Assembly (NCBI GenBank): GCA_023333565.1
Contig: JAJKFH010000102.1
Span: 2,356,001-2,420,000 of the forward strand
Origin: Puffinus mauretanicus
Lineage: Eukaryota; Chordata; Aves; Procellariiformes; Procellariidae
Direction of reading: 5' to 3'
Length of the DNA: 64,000 nt
Position numbers and translations under genes: made by a program. The notes below the pieces were generated by a model. That model ran no database searches and was not told where the DNA came from. It saw nothing but the letters and a program-made list of their open reading frames with translations. Below are positions 31,401 to 43,200 of this stretch, piece after piece. Every line of letters begins with the position of its first letter. Position 1 is the stretch's first letter.

Positions 31401-34188
31401 CAAGCAGGGATCCAGGGAAGGCTACGCCAATGGAGTCAGGCGTCTCCATGCAGTTCAGGTTCACTTTTAAACATACGTGGTCAGGATGGGAAAGTTTCTG
31501 CTATCTGACCAACCCTAAGATGGATACCTTCAGCAGAAGTGGAGTCACTAGGGTAGTCACAAATGCCAGCATAGCCCTGTAGGGTCAAGTTTCACCTTTC
31601 TGAGGGCTTCATCTGAAGATCACCTCAGACCTGTACAATTTTAAACCCCCAGTGATTTCTGTGCTGTAATCCCAAACAGCATCACTCGCTGGTGGCTCCA
31701 GGCACTGTGACACTCACGTCACAGTTCCTGATGCAAAGTAGGTAAACGGTCAAGTGCACAACAGGCTTTTCCTAGGAACGCAAGAACAAACTGGACACAA
31801 CAGGTAAACTGGTCTCAGCAAGCGTTTGGCAAACAGAAGATCTAGCCCTGCTGCTAATGCAGGTAATGAGGAGGGAGGACTCTAGGTAACCAAAAGGCCA
31901 TCAGTGGTTCAAGCCCTCAAGAGACCATATGCAGGAAGAGCTGAAACCTTTCCACTGCGGCAGAAGAGGAAGAAACACGGGTCAATCTGTGTTGAGGACC
32001 TCAGCTCCTCCCACCCTGGCTCTGTAATGATTAGCCTCACCTTGGCAGCAAAGAGGCTCACTTAACTCACGGCAAATAAAAGATATTCCTCCATCCATGT
32101 ATAGCAAAGCTGAAAGATCAGGGGGCTCAGAGGGACATGGCTTTGGGTCACTGGTTAGCAGCCATGCCACACGTTTGCAGCAGTTTTCCTCAGTAGCATT
32201 ACAAATAAGGCATTTCCCAAGTCAGCATTTATAATCTGACCATGCCCAAAGCCTACCTTGGGGACTTTAGACTGACCTCTGTATGCAACATCCATGGAGG
32301 AGGAGGGAAGGTGGCTCTACTCTTGCTCCTCCTCCAGTGTAAAGCTCGTCCCAGGACCAAATCTGCATCAAGGCCCAGGAAAGGCCAGCCTGCACAGAGG
32401 AGCTGCTGGTGCTTCAGAGGAAGGTGTGGGACGTGTGGGCAGAGAGAGCTGGAGTAGAGGCAGCTGTGGCTGAAAAGGGCTAGGGGTGTGAGGCACTCAA
32501 CCCCCTCAGTTAGTGAGGTGTGTGACGGGGTTCTCGCTTTTTGCTTTCTGTGGTTTGTGTTGCTGGCTTCTGCAATGTAGACACCTTTGGTTTGTTGTGG
32601 TTTTATTTGTGTATTGTTTCGGGGTTTGTAGTGTGGGGTGTTTTTTTTTCCCTGAGATAATTAGAGATGAACTTGCAGCCGGTGAAATGTGGGCAGTTTA
32701 ACATGGGACACATGGGCTGCGCCGCTTGATCCACTTTTGTAGTAAGTATATTTGCCTCCTGCTAAGGTGTTTTAACCAAGGTCAGTGGACATAAACACTA
32801 TGGCCAGGCAGCTTGAGACAATTAGCAGAAAACATAAAGAGAGCCAATTTGCCCAAGCTGGTCAGATCAGGAAATGACAGTCTTTGCAAGTCTGCGGCCC
32901 AGAGGAGGGAGACGTCTTTCAGCAGGAACTTTTGTGAATTCTACCTTGGCTGATGCAAACCAGCATAATTGTACTGAAGTCAGGGAGAGACGCTGGTTGA
33001 TCCTGGCTTGCATGCTTGGGGTATGTGTGCCAAAGGATTTTCCTGAATTTATTTAACATCCTGATTAAGATTTCTTTTCTTTAGTCTCCCTGCAACTAGT
33101 TCTTCTCCTGATATTTTTGATGATGTTAAGAAAGGGAATCTGCTTGTCCAGACACTATTTAATGTGTAGTTGCTGCAATACCTTTTTGCCAAAGAGCTGG
33201 AAACTACAAAGGTCCACGCGAACACTGTGGATATCCACAGCGTGAGAGTAGGTCTCCACCAAGGTGAAAACCTGATAGGCTGAATAAGGGCACATTTGCA
33301 CTCTGAGTTAGGTGACAAAGGCTGGTAGTGGAACCCCCTGAAATCAAAAGGTGTTTCCTATAAATGCAGAGGCCTGTGTTAACATGGCCCAGTGCAGGGG
33401 GACAGTTTTAATCAAGCTGGATCTGGGAAGCCAGTTGTTTTTTTTTTTTTCTCAGCTGAAAAGTGTTTCGGCTTCCTTGTGACCAGAGGACAGGAAAAGA
33501 TTTTGCAGTAAAAAAAACTGTTGGCAACTGGGGCACCTCTTTTTGGCTTTATGATCACTGTGCAACTAGGCTTAAATGTTCTGGAAGCAAGTTCCATCAG
33601 CTCGTTTCCAGCCATGGTAGGTCCTGAAATAGCAGACATCAGACCTATGACTGGTTCTTCGACCTAGCAGTGCTATTTTGGCGGCAGGCCCAGGGTTAAA
33701 CATAACAAGAGTCATTTTCAGTCCTTGCTCTCCTGAAGGTCAGTGGCCCAAATGGTTGGATGTTTGTCTTAGCTGTTTCCGGACAAGGTCTGCATTTTGT
33801 AATGATAAGGCGAAATTCAGAGATCCTTGTGTTGGCAGTCTCCTGCTAACTCTAATTAGAAAGCATGTTTTTCCTGAATAAGGATGTCAGGATTTGGTCA
33901 TTGGCAATTTTTAATTGTTTTGACTACTTTGAGCAGGGTGTTCTTTTGTTGCTGCTATAAAGGCTTACTGCTCCCTTTTACCTCCTGTCCATGACTTTCA
34001 CAGGATAGCGCAGCTCATTCTTAGCATTAAGCCCATTAAGCCTAGCTCACCAGAATCGCCCATTGCCAGGTGAGACTTTGAGGTTTGTTCATCTGCTCAG
34101 GTCACATGGAAGAAGCAGTCTCCCTCTTAGCAATAAGCCTGGCTCGCTCTGGCTTGCCAAATGCCTTCTGAGATGAGTCTCCTCCCCT
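28481..34188. other. Region between the orphan promoter and the ADA2 stop
   Basis: No coding exon or repeat was recognised. The part next to 34189 is probably ADA2 3' untranslated sequence. The small open frames here lack domains. Confidence 0.45.
33048..33053 (-). terminator. ADA2: Candidate ADA2 poly(A) signal (minus strand AATAAA)
   Basis: The + strand tttatt reads AATAAA on the minus strand, about 1.1 kb past the ADA2 stop. It would give a 3' untranslated region of about 1.15 kb. No other support. Confidence 0.25.
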
Positions 34189-34297
34189 CTAAAGCTCCCT
34201 CAAAAAGCTATCGGAGAGGTCAGCCACAAATTGGTCCCATTTTTTCTGCCAGACCTCTTTGGCCTTGGCTTTCTCATCCGGTGGCATGGCACTGTAT
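34189..34297 (-). CDS. ADA2: ADA2 last coding exon
   Basis: The acceptor cctcacag precedes 34297 and the stop TAG is at 34191-34189. It reads [20 protein letters not shown] and ends [10 protein letters not shown], a charged helix as in the family's C-terminus. Confidence 0.93.
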
Positions 34298-37200
34298 CTG
34301 TGAGGAGGAGAAAAGTCAGTATCAGACAGGAGGCAAGGGGGCAGCTATTTCAAGATCCGTGGCCAAAATGAAAAGGCAGCGACAGATTAACCCTTGCAGG
34401 ACATGCCTACAGTGCAAAGAGCCTTGAGCTCCTGCCAGCTGGGCTTACACTGGGACGAGAAGCATCATGGCCATATCAACAGCTACTGAGTCCTGCCCTG
34501 TGAGGACAAAGAGCTCAGTCTGCGTAAGCTGGAGATTTGCTGGGCGGCACCCAGTGACTAGTTCAGAAAAGACAAAGCTGCTGTTGCTTTCAGATGTCCC
34601 CTGGGCTTGGTCCAAATCAGTAGGAAATAAGAGTATTTGTTGTCTCCCTGGGCATGCAGGGACTTGGGATTGGCATGAGGATTGGCACAGGATTTGGCAA
34701 ACAGACGAGAGTCTAGGAATGTACAGAAAGACCCTGGGCACCATATCTAAACTATTTTGGGACATTCAGAGCTGTCCAGCTAAACAGAAAAAGCGGTTAA
34801 ACACACCCAAACTACATGCTGGTAGATTGTTTTCCTGTGTTTCCCCAGTGGTCCATGGCAAATGCCGCAGCAAGTCAGATTTTGGCAGAAATAGGCAAGT
34901 GATACGAAGACATAACATTTCTCCCATACCCAGAACCAGGTGCTGGAGGCAAGTTCGCAAAGGATGGAAAAGGAGGAATAAACTGAGACACTGAGTTAGA
35001 GAAAGGCACTCAAGGGCACGGGCAGAGGAGCCTCTGGGGTCCCTGTGTCCTGCCCTTGGAGGAGACATACAGCTGAGACTTTGGATTAATGGAAGCCCAG
35101 TTCATGTGGCAGGGGAGACTCTGGGGCCAAAACCCAAATACAGCGGGTTTCCAGGGAGCAAGCTGATAGTCCCCTTAGCATTACTATGGCTAGATGAGAG
35201 AGATGAGGAAGAACTTACTTTATGGAGTTGAGTGCAAGTTGTTTTAAGGTCCTCAGGTCAGCATTCATCCCTCCGATGGCCATGAACACCTCGTAGAAGT
35301 CATAGGAGACGCCCTTTGCCCCAAAGATAGGGGGATCATCAGGGCTGATCACAATGGGGTGCCCTTCAGCCATGAGGCTGGCTGCGGGATGGCTCCGCAA
35401 GTCAGCTACCAACAGCAGGACCTCGGTGGGGAAGGGTGGGAGAAAACACGACGTCGGGTTATTGCTGTAGCTGGGGTTTGCATTACGGCACCCATCACAC
35501 CACATGCCGGCTATAGCTGCCTGTGTGAGGGAGGAAGAGCCTCCAGAGGGCTGGTCAGAGCACGTTAGGCGTTCTGCTCTGAAATGCTGCAGGAGGAGCC
35601 TACTTGTCTCCACTGACTATAGAAGGAGATTGGTTTCTTCAATTAATCACGTAAATCAAGGCCAGTAGGTGAATAACTTCTGCTTATTTATAATGTTTAT
35701 ATGAGCGTTTCAGGAACAGTCTTTTGGTTATGTATTTGCCATAACACTTAGCCCAGGGCATCTGGAGCTGGTATCAGGGTTCTCTCCCTCAAGGCCCACA
35801 CAGGTACATCTCTACCCCAGAGCATCCTTTCTGCTGCGCCCAGGGGACAATGTATTGCAAAAGAGTTCCCCCTGGTTATGAATTCTATAAAACCAAAAGA
35901 CTTCCAGTTACAATCCCAGCTTCTCAGCCTCTGGCCCTCCTGGTTTTGAAATATTTTTCTTTATGTCTCTTTAGGCACCTCCCTGACTCTGGGCCTCATC
36001 TCCACTATGGAGGACTGCCTTCCCAGGTTCCTCTGGACAGGAATTTAAATGATTTTGAGCTGACTGGCATTGCAAGCCTTATATATACACAGCGTGTGTC
36101 TACGTAGCAGGCTGCAGTGTAATGTGGTGCAAAGGAAACTGAGCCAGCCTGGGTGCAACAAAATACCTAGCTGCCCCCCAGCTTCCTGCTGCTCCTAGCT
36201 GCTATGGTAAATCCCATTCCAGTGTCCCAGCCCCAAGACCTAAGCTTTTACCAACATACCTGGTTGGAGATGGGACAGACTTCTACAGGAATATCCCTCT
36301 TCAGAGACAAACTCTTGGCTACTGGGTGTTTAATGAGGGCAAGTCCGTGTCCAATCCGGCTGGTATTCAGTAGCAATGCATCCAGCACATTATTGTCTAC
36401 AGAGGTACCCTGCCAGTCTGAGCAGAGACAGATAAGAATCACTGCAGTGCTGTGAGGAAATATATATTCTCAGACAGCTAGATGATTTTGTTAATAAATG
36501 TCCCAGCTGAGAGCGTTGCTCATGCTCTGAGTTCCCACTTTGCATTTTCAGTGAAACAGATTTCAGTGAAATCTGCCCAGGACATTGCCCAGCATAGAGA
36601 TACTCACTCATCTCACCTGGCTTTAGATGTCTACAGTATTACTTTTACAGCTAAGCTAATCATGCTGGTCTCCCTTCATAGTCAATGGTCAGAAGTAATA
36701 ACTTCTGGGGAATAGCCTGTGCATTAGGAAGAGATGTATCACACCTTAGAAGTGCCTGTTACTGTCCATGGCTATAAAGGGAGCCTAGGGTAACTAGTTC
36801 AGATGTAGACATCTTCTCTGTAATGTCAACATGCAATCAGCATAACACAAGTTAGACACAACTGTCATGCGTGGTTAGGATAAATCCCACCCATACGGAC
36901 GGAAAAATATATTGCCAATAGTAATACATTGCCCCGGGAATGACGGGTAACGATCAGTTACTTTGATGAGTGTATTCAGTTAAAATTTGAGGCTGGCTTA
37001 GACATTCCTTCACCTTAAAATGTAAAATAATGGTTGAGCTGCTGCTGTGGATGGGAGGTGAGCACTGCTCCGAGGAGGAGGTGGCTACCAGCAATAACTC
37101 TTGCAGCATGACTCCATGTAACACACAGGGCAAGGACGCTGAGCACCATGATGCCTACAGCCAAGAGCAGGGAGCAGGTAGGGGAGGTGCCATGTAGGAA

Positions 37201-40200
37201 TGCTACAGCAACAAGCTGATATGGGGAAAAGCATAGGGAAAACCAATTATATACACGTGTATACACACACACACACACATCATCTTCATACAGCCAGGCT
37301 TGCTGCTTCTGTGCTTTGCAAGACTTCACCTCTTGCCTCTGCAAGCAATAACAGGCCTTGAGTCCTCATGCTTACCGGTCTCCCCAGCATGGAAAAAGTA
37401 TGGCAAGTTGACCCCTAGGGAATACGGGATGGTCAGGGCATCCTTCAGGTCCCATAAAGAATGACCTTCATCCTCATCACCAACCTGGGGGAAAGAGGAT
37501 AGGTATTTTTGAACATGCCCTGGAAGATGGTGGGACTTACAGGTATGTATCACTGAGGTGCCAACTGTACTGAAATTACAATGCTGTGGGGTAGGGAGCT
37601 GATTCTTTCAAGGGATTTTGTCAATTACCCTCAATACAATCCTTAGCTGGAGGATTTGTGATTCTTTTACATTCAGTACAGCAGCAGAGGATCTGGCTCT
37701 GGTATAAAACATATGCCATATTATACATGTAGTTATATTGCACCTCTAGGGGTTAACGCGAAGCCACAGAAGAAATATGGTTACCAGGTCGAAGCCTGCC
37801 AGGGTGTCTGGGAAGCGGGCTCTGAGTGCCATGGCAGTGACGATGGATTCTTTAATCTGGGAAACATTCAGCATCCTAAAGAGCAAGAGAGAGAAAGCAG
37901 TGCAGAGGCTCACTCCCACGGGCCTGCCTTCTTTGGGTTTGAGTTGTGAAATGGGGGCCCCGGGGGTATTTCCAAAATGCGAGTTGCTCCTGAATCTGAC
38001 AACCGGCTTCAGGTCTCCAGAGTAACAGCAGCAGAAAATTGATATTATGAAAGGAAACCCCTGAATGACCAGGAAATGCCTGGCTAGACCCTGCTGTCAC
38101 TTGAGTTGAGGCATGCTTGTCTAAGACTCACTGGCTTTCCCATCTACCAAGCAGGGAACACAACAGCATGGAGAGAAAATGTTTAAATATTTTTTTTGCC
38201 TCTCGACTGTTTCGCTGGGAGGTGGGACAGTAGTTGCATTTCAAGAGAGTTTTAAATTTAGATTTCTTCTAGCCCTATCAGACTTAAACATCACAGTGCA
38301 TTTTGCAGACAGACTCTGTCCATACCTAAGCTGGCCAGAGGCAAGCTGGCTCTGAACTGGAAACGGCATCGTGCCGAGCCAGAGTAAGTGCTGCTGAGAG
38401 GTCTGTTATATTTGCTCGGGATCACCTCACATGACTTCATGGCATCTGGCTGACTTGGAGAACAGCCTTGTGCCCGCCTGCGAACAGCAGCACGAACATA
38501 CCGTACAAAGGCTGCTGGGAGAACAGTGTCTGCAGGGTCCCACGAGGACCTTTGCAATACCGAGTGCCCATACTCGGGCAGTGCTGTCGCTGCTTCAGCT
38601 TCTGCAGAGAGAAGTATGTCCAGGCTCGGGAAGAGAGCACGCATGGCTTGAACACGCACACACGCAAGCAGCCCTCCCCTTGCTCATTCCCGCACCCCGG
38701 GCTCACAGACGCTTGTCTCTCCAGTGCACGCCATGAGCTAACCCTGGTCACTTCACACGTACGCAGACTTATATAGATGGTTTCTCATCCTCAGCCTTTT
38801 ACACATGCCAGCGAATGCTTCGGGAGTCAACACCCCAGGTCTGACGATGCACGCAGGCATTGCTAAACAACTGTGGCACTTCATCCTGGCCCTCAGCATC
38901 GCTTCTCCTGGCCTGGACCCCTCTCTCCCCACTGCCACCTCCGCCGTAGCACAGCCAGCCATGCACAGCCGCTCTTAGCCCTGCTCAGCCTCTACCTGTG
39001 TGCTGTAAATATAATCTTGGCTCCAAGAAAATCAGGGTGCTCCTTCACAAACTGCCTGGTCACTTCCCGATAGGTTGCCACGGACCATGATTTATTGTGC
39101 CGGGTGCCATCCAGTTCATACACCTGCAGGATGAAAAGCACACGGCAAGCAGAAGTTGGAAGAGGTGTTTTACTGGAGGGTGGGAGAAATGAACTGAAGA
39201 AAACCTTGGGAGAAGCAATGTGCTGCGGGCCTGGCAACAGGGCAGAAAAAAGCGGTTAAGTCTGTGCAGAACATTTTCTTCTTGAAGCCTTTTACCAGCT
39301 GGCAAGGACCAAGGAGTGGTTTTCCTCCCTCTTATGTGATACAAGAAACAAGTTTCTCCATGTTCAGACATGGCAAGCAAATGCCCTTGAGTACCCAGAG
39401 GAGACCATGACCTCTTACTCATGTCTGTATCAAATGCTGGAGCGTTTTGTCCAGCCGTCTGGCGGCTCACACACGCTCTGTGCCTTGCGGTGGCAGTCTG
39501 TCAGCCAAGGCAGCCCCAAGGCATGCGAGGGCTGAGCTCCATAAGCTACCAGCTGGGCTGGGCTTCTGCTCCCCTCTGCCAGAGGTTTGCTCTGTGACCT
39601 TGAGTCCGGGCATTTAGTCTTGCCACGGTTTCCCAGTTCTCTGGCTGCACACTGGGAAAAATAAGCCCTTTGGCATGCTCTGTCTCATCAACTTACTTCG
39701 TGAGTTCCTCACGACCAGGGCTATACGCAGGGCTTTTGCCCTGATTTCAGCAGGGACATAGACCCTATATTCCCTGGTTGATATTAATCCACAAAGGCCC
39801 TGCCTGGAGTCGCTCACAAACAGTGGCTGAAATCACCCCATCCGTTCTGTTCTTATCCTTCTCACCTTTCTTTTCTCCTTCATCCTTCTCCTCTACCCTT
39901 TAACTGGTCCACTCCACCTTCTTAATTCCCCTCCGGAGCTGCCCCTTGCAGCGATGCCCCTCGCTAAGCCCCTGCGCCCTGTCACGCCGTGGCATCCCCG
40001 TTGCAGGCACCAGGAGCCACGGGGTGGCTGCAGATGCTCAGAGGGAATTTTCTCCTCCTGCAGCCCATGGGAATGTGAGACTTTACACAGCTGAATTTGC
40101 AAACACAGCTGGGTTTGGGGGGCTTTTCCACAATGTTTGCTGTTTCGCACTAAATCCTGACTTTCATTTACTTTACTTCAGGGGCCGCTTCTGGCAGGCT

Positions 40201-43200
40201 TTGCTGCAAGGCGAGCTTTTGCAGAGCGTCAGCGCTGTTGTCCAAGCCTTGTAGAGGATCTCCAGGCACCCAAGCATCTCACTATCCCCATCACATCATG
40301 CTCACCTCGACTGTCACAGCAAAGCATTTCCCTTCCCTCTCGTCCCCGCTCCAGCCTAGCTGGCACTTCCCTGCCTGCGCTGCCCGTCGGAGCCAGCAGC
40401 CCAGCGCGTCCCCAGCTCCTCGCAGCCCTTGCAGCGCTACCCGGGCTGCAGGCAGCCCACCTGCCTGCACCTCGCAGCACGCCGAGCTGCCGGGTGCGAG
40501 CAAGCCCAGGGGGCTCCGGAGGCTCCCACGCCTGGAGCATGCTGGCATTAGGGGCTGGATGGGAAGCAAATCTTCCCTGCCAAGCCTCTCTTCAAAGGAC
40601 ATTACAACCATGTCTAAGGGCTGCCGGTAAATGCAGGGTATTTTCCAGTCAGGCCCACGCACTCGTGTCATCGCAGATTCTCTTGGCCCGGAAACCTGTG
40701 TGGCCGGGGGGGTTGCCAGCACTCATGCTGTCTCACAGCACAGGAATTTTGACATTGCTGTTGTTTTCTCATTCCAGGTACCCCAAAGACAGATAGTGAC
40801 TGAGTTCAGAGCAACTGGCTCATGACCAACCCCCAGCAAATTAAGATACATATAAGCTTTGTAGTCTGCTCCCCCTCCTTTTTTTTCTTTTCAATACACT
40901 CTTCTCATCTCAGGCACGATAGAGTGCCAGCCCGCAGCCCTGACACTGAGCCCTATTTTGCTATGGGGCCAGCCCGAGCCACAACAGGGCAGGGTGAGCA
41001 GCCCCGCTCCCCAGCTGTTGTGGGGGAGGCATGCACAAAGCCAGATCAGCCTCCAAATTTGTCACAGCACCTGCCTGTCTACTGACGGGGTGGCTGCAGA
41101 GGCCTGCCCAGCAGCAGCCATGGTTGCTGGGGTGCAGACATTCATCTGCAGCTGGCTGGAGCCCACCAGCCATTGCATGCAAGGGCAATGATTTAAGGAA
41201 GTTGCTGGCAGGCACGTTCGGGAGTCGGGCCACTGGCAGGACGTCAGCATGGCTGCTCCATCCGCTGGACGCCGTGGTGCCAGCAGCAAGCTGCTACCTG
41301 CATTCCCACGCACAACCCGCCGCCAGCACCACCTGGTCCTTCAGGTGCTGCCGGATGGACCTTGCACAGCAGCTTCATTCCCGTTGCAATGGACTGTTAA
41401 GAACATGGAGGTAGGTGGTGTAGTGAGGAGCAGTGGCCCCAGTTCGTTTGTTTTGGTAAGGCATCTGGCTCTCTGACAGAGCTCCCACCCCACGCTGCCC
41501 CGCTTGGAGCTGGTCTGGAGAACTGTATGGAAAAGGTGTGCCTGCAGTGTCGAACTTGCCACCGGGAAAGCGGGAACCGTTATAGTCAAAGAATGGTGAT
41601 GGGGTCTGCTGGTGCTTGGGAAGGTGTTGGGGCAGCCTGCGATTGTAGGACAATCTGACCGGTTCCGGGTGACACGCAGGAAGAAAGGCCTAAACTATTA
41701 CCAACAGATTTTAGTGTTGGTGGCAATGAAAGGAGCAGTTCATACTTCACATACATAGCCAAAATTTTAGGTTGTCTGCAAACTGTGGAAGACTCCGCTT
41801 TGCCAATCGGTTTACTAGCCAGTTCAGAGAAACCATTCTGAAATAAGCTGTGGATTTAAAATAACGTAGCTATTCCAGAATAAGCCTCTATTCAAGACAG
41901 GAAATTGTTCCAGAAGAGCTGCCCCAGAACAGGTGATTCTGGTGCAGACAAAGATGAGATACATCTTCCCAAACAGCAAGATTTCGACACAGCTCCCAGT
42001 CAGACTGTGCAATGCAGTTTTGTGCTATTGCCACAGTAGGTATCTTCCTTAACCATTAAGAACAAAGCATTTCTCACTTTCAAGCCCTTGCCTATGCAAA
42101 TCTCCAACAAAGACCTTTGAATATGATCAAGGTTTTCCAGCATCCTTAGAAGGGCAGGTATGCAAACATTCAAAAACTAAATTCAAGATAGGGCTTGAGA
42201 AAAGTTATGGAGAAATAAGGATTTAAAAGAATACTAGAGAAGCCAAAAAATACGTACCGGAGGCAGGATAGCTCTTATCTCGACATACTGTATGTTATCT
42301 TCATAGAGCTCCAGCAGCCCCTGGTAGAAATAGGCCTTGAACACAGGTGCATAGGAGATAAGTCCAGAGGCAATGAGAAAGACTTCTTCAAATCTTTTCC
42401 AAATGAAAGTCTGAGAAGGGTAGGCCAGCTCAGGGGCATCTGTCACCAGGGTCAAGTTTCTCAGCAAGCTGTAGAAAAGGGTAAAGGGAAGAGGAAGAAT
42501 GAGAAGAACAAACAAGTCAACTGGCTTTCAGCATACAAAAAGCCACCGGCTGGCAGCTGGGTGTTCGGTACAGGAGGAAACAGGATTCCTCCAAGATAGG
42601 TGTGAGTTTTATTGTCAGAGACCAAGCTTTGCGGACGTGACACTCTCCCACCGGCGTGCTCTGGGGTGCAGCAGTGCCCAGCTGTGCTGAAGGAGGCACG
42701 TGTTCTCTGGGCAGGACCAGGAAAAGGTGCAAAGCCGTTCCTGCCACAATAGGGGCCCAATATCTAACTCCGAGCCTGTTGGCACTGCAATACATATGAG
42801 CATAACAACGACTGATGCAACTAGGAAGCATTCAGGTCATTTTTCTGCCACCTATATTTACTCCTCTAATGGCTGGTACAGATAATAGCTGACAGGTAAA
42901 AAGTCATATGTTACGTGTTGAGCTACAAGCAGGGTAAGACTAGGTGTTCAAAACCTGTCCCTTCCTTTTTTTGAGGGCAAAATCTTGAGGAGTAATAGAG
43001 TTACAAAAAGAGTATGATGTTTTTATATCATAAGAATTGCACTCTGCTACCCAGGGGTATCCTTAATCTGAAAGTAGGCTAGTACGTTACGCCTGCAGAA
43101 AATATATTCTCCCAAACATCTTCAATGCATGTAAAAAGTTATGACACCTGGCCCTCTGTTCACCACCTAAAGGCAGATAGAGTCTCCAGGAGACGCCACG

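Larger units (their letters stand above)
34298..42257 (-). other. ADA2 introns between coding exons 3 and 9
   Basis: Apart from the exons listed, this stretch holds an (AC)n microsatellite near 37263-37279, two STAT-type motifs at 36547-36570 and ordinary non-coding sequence. The part 39124-42257 was scanned and nothing else was recognised. Confidence 0.55.
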
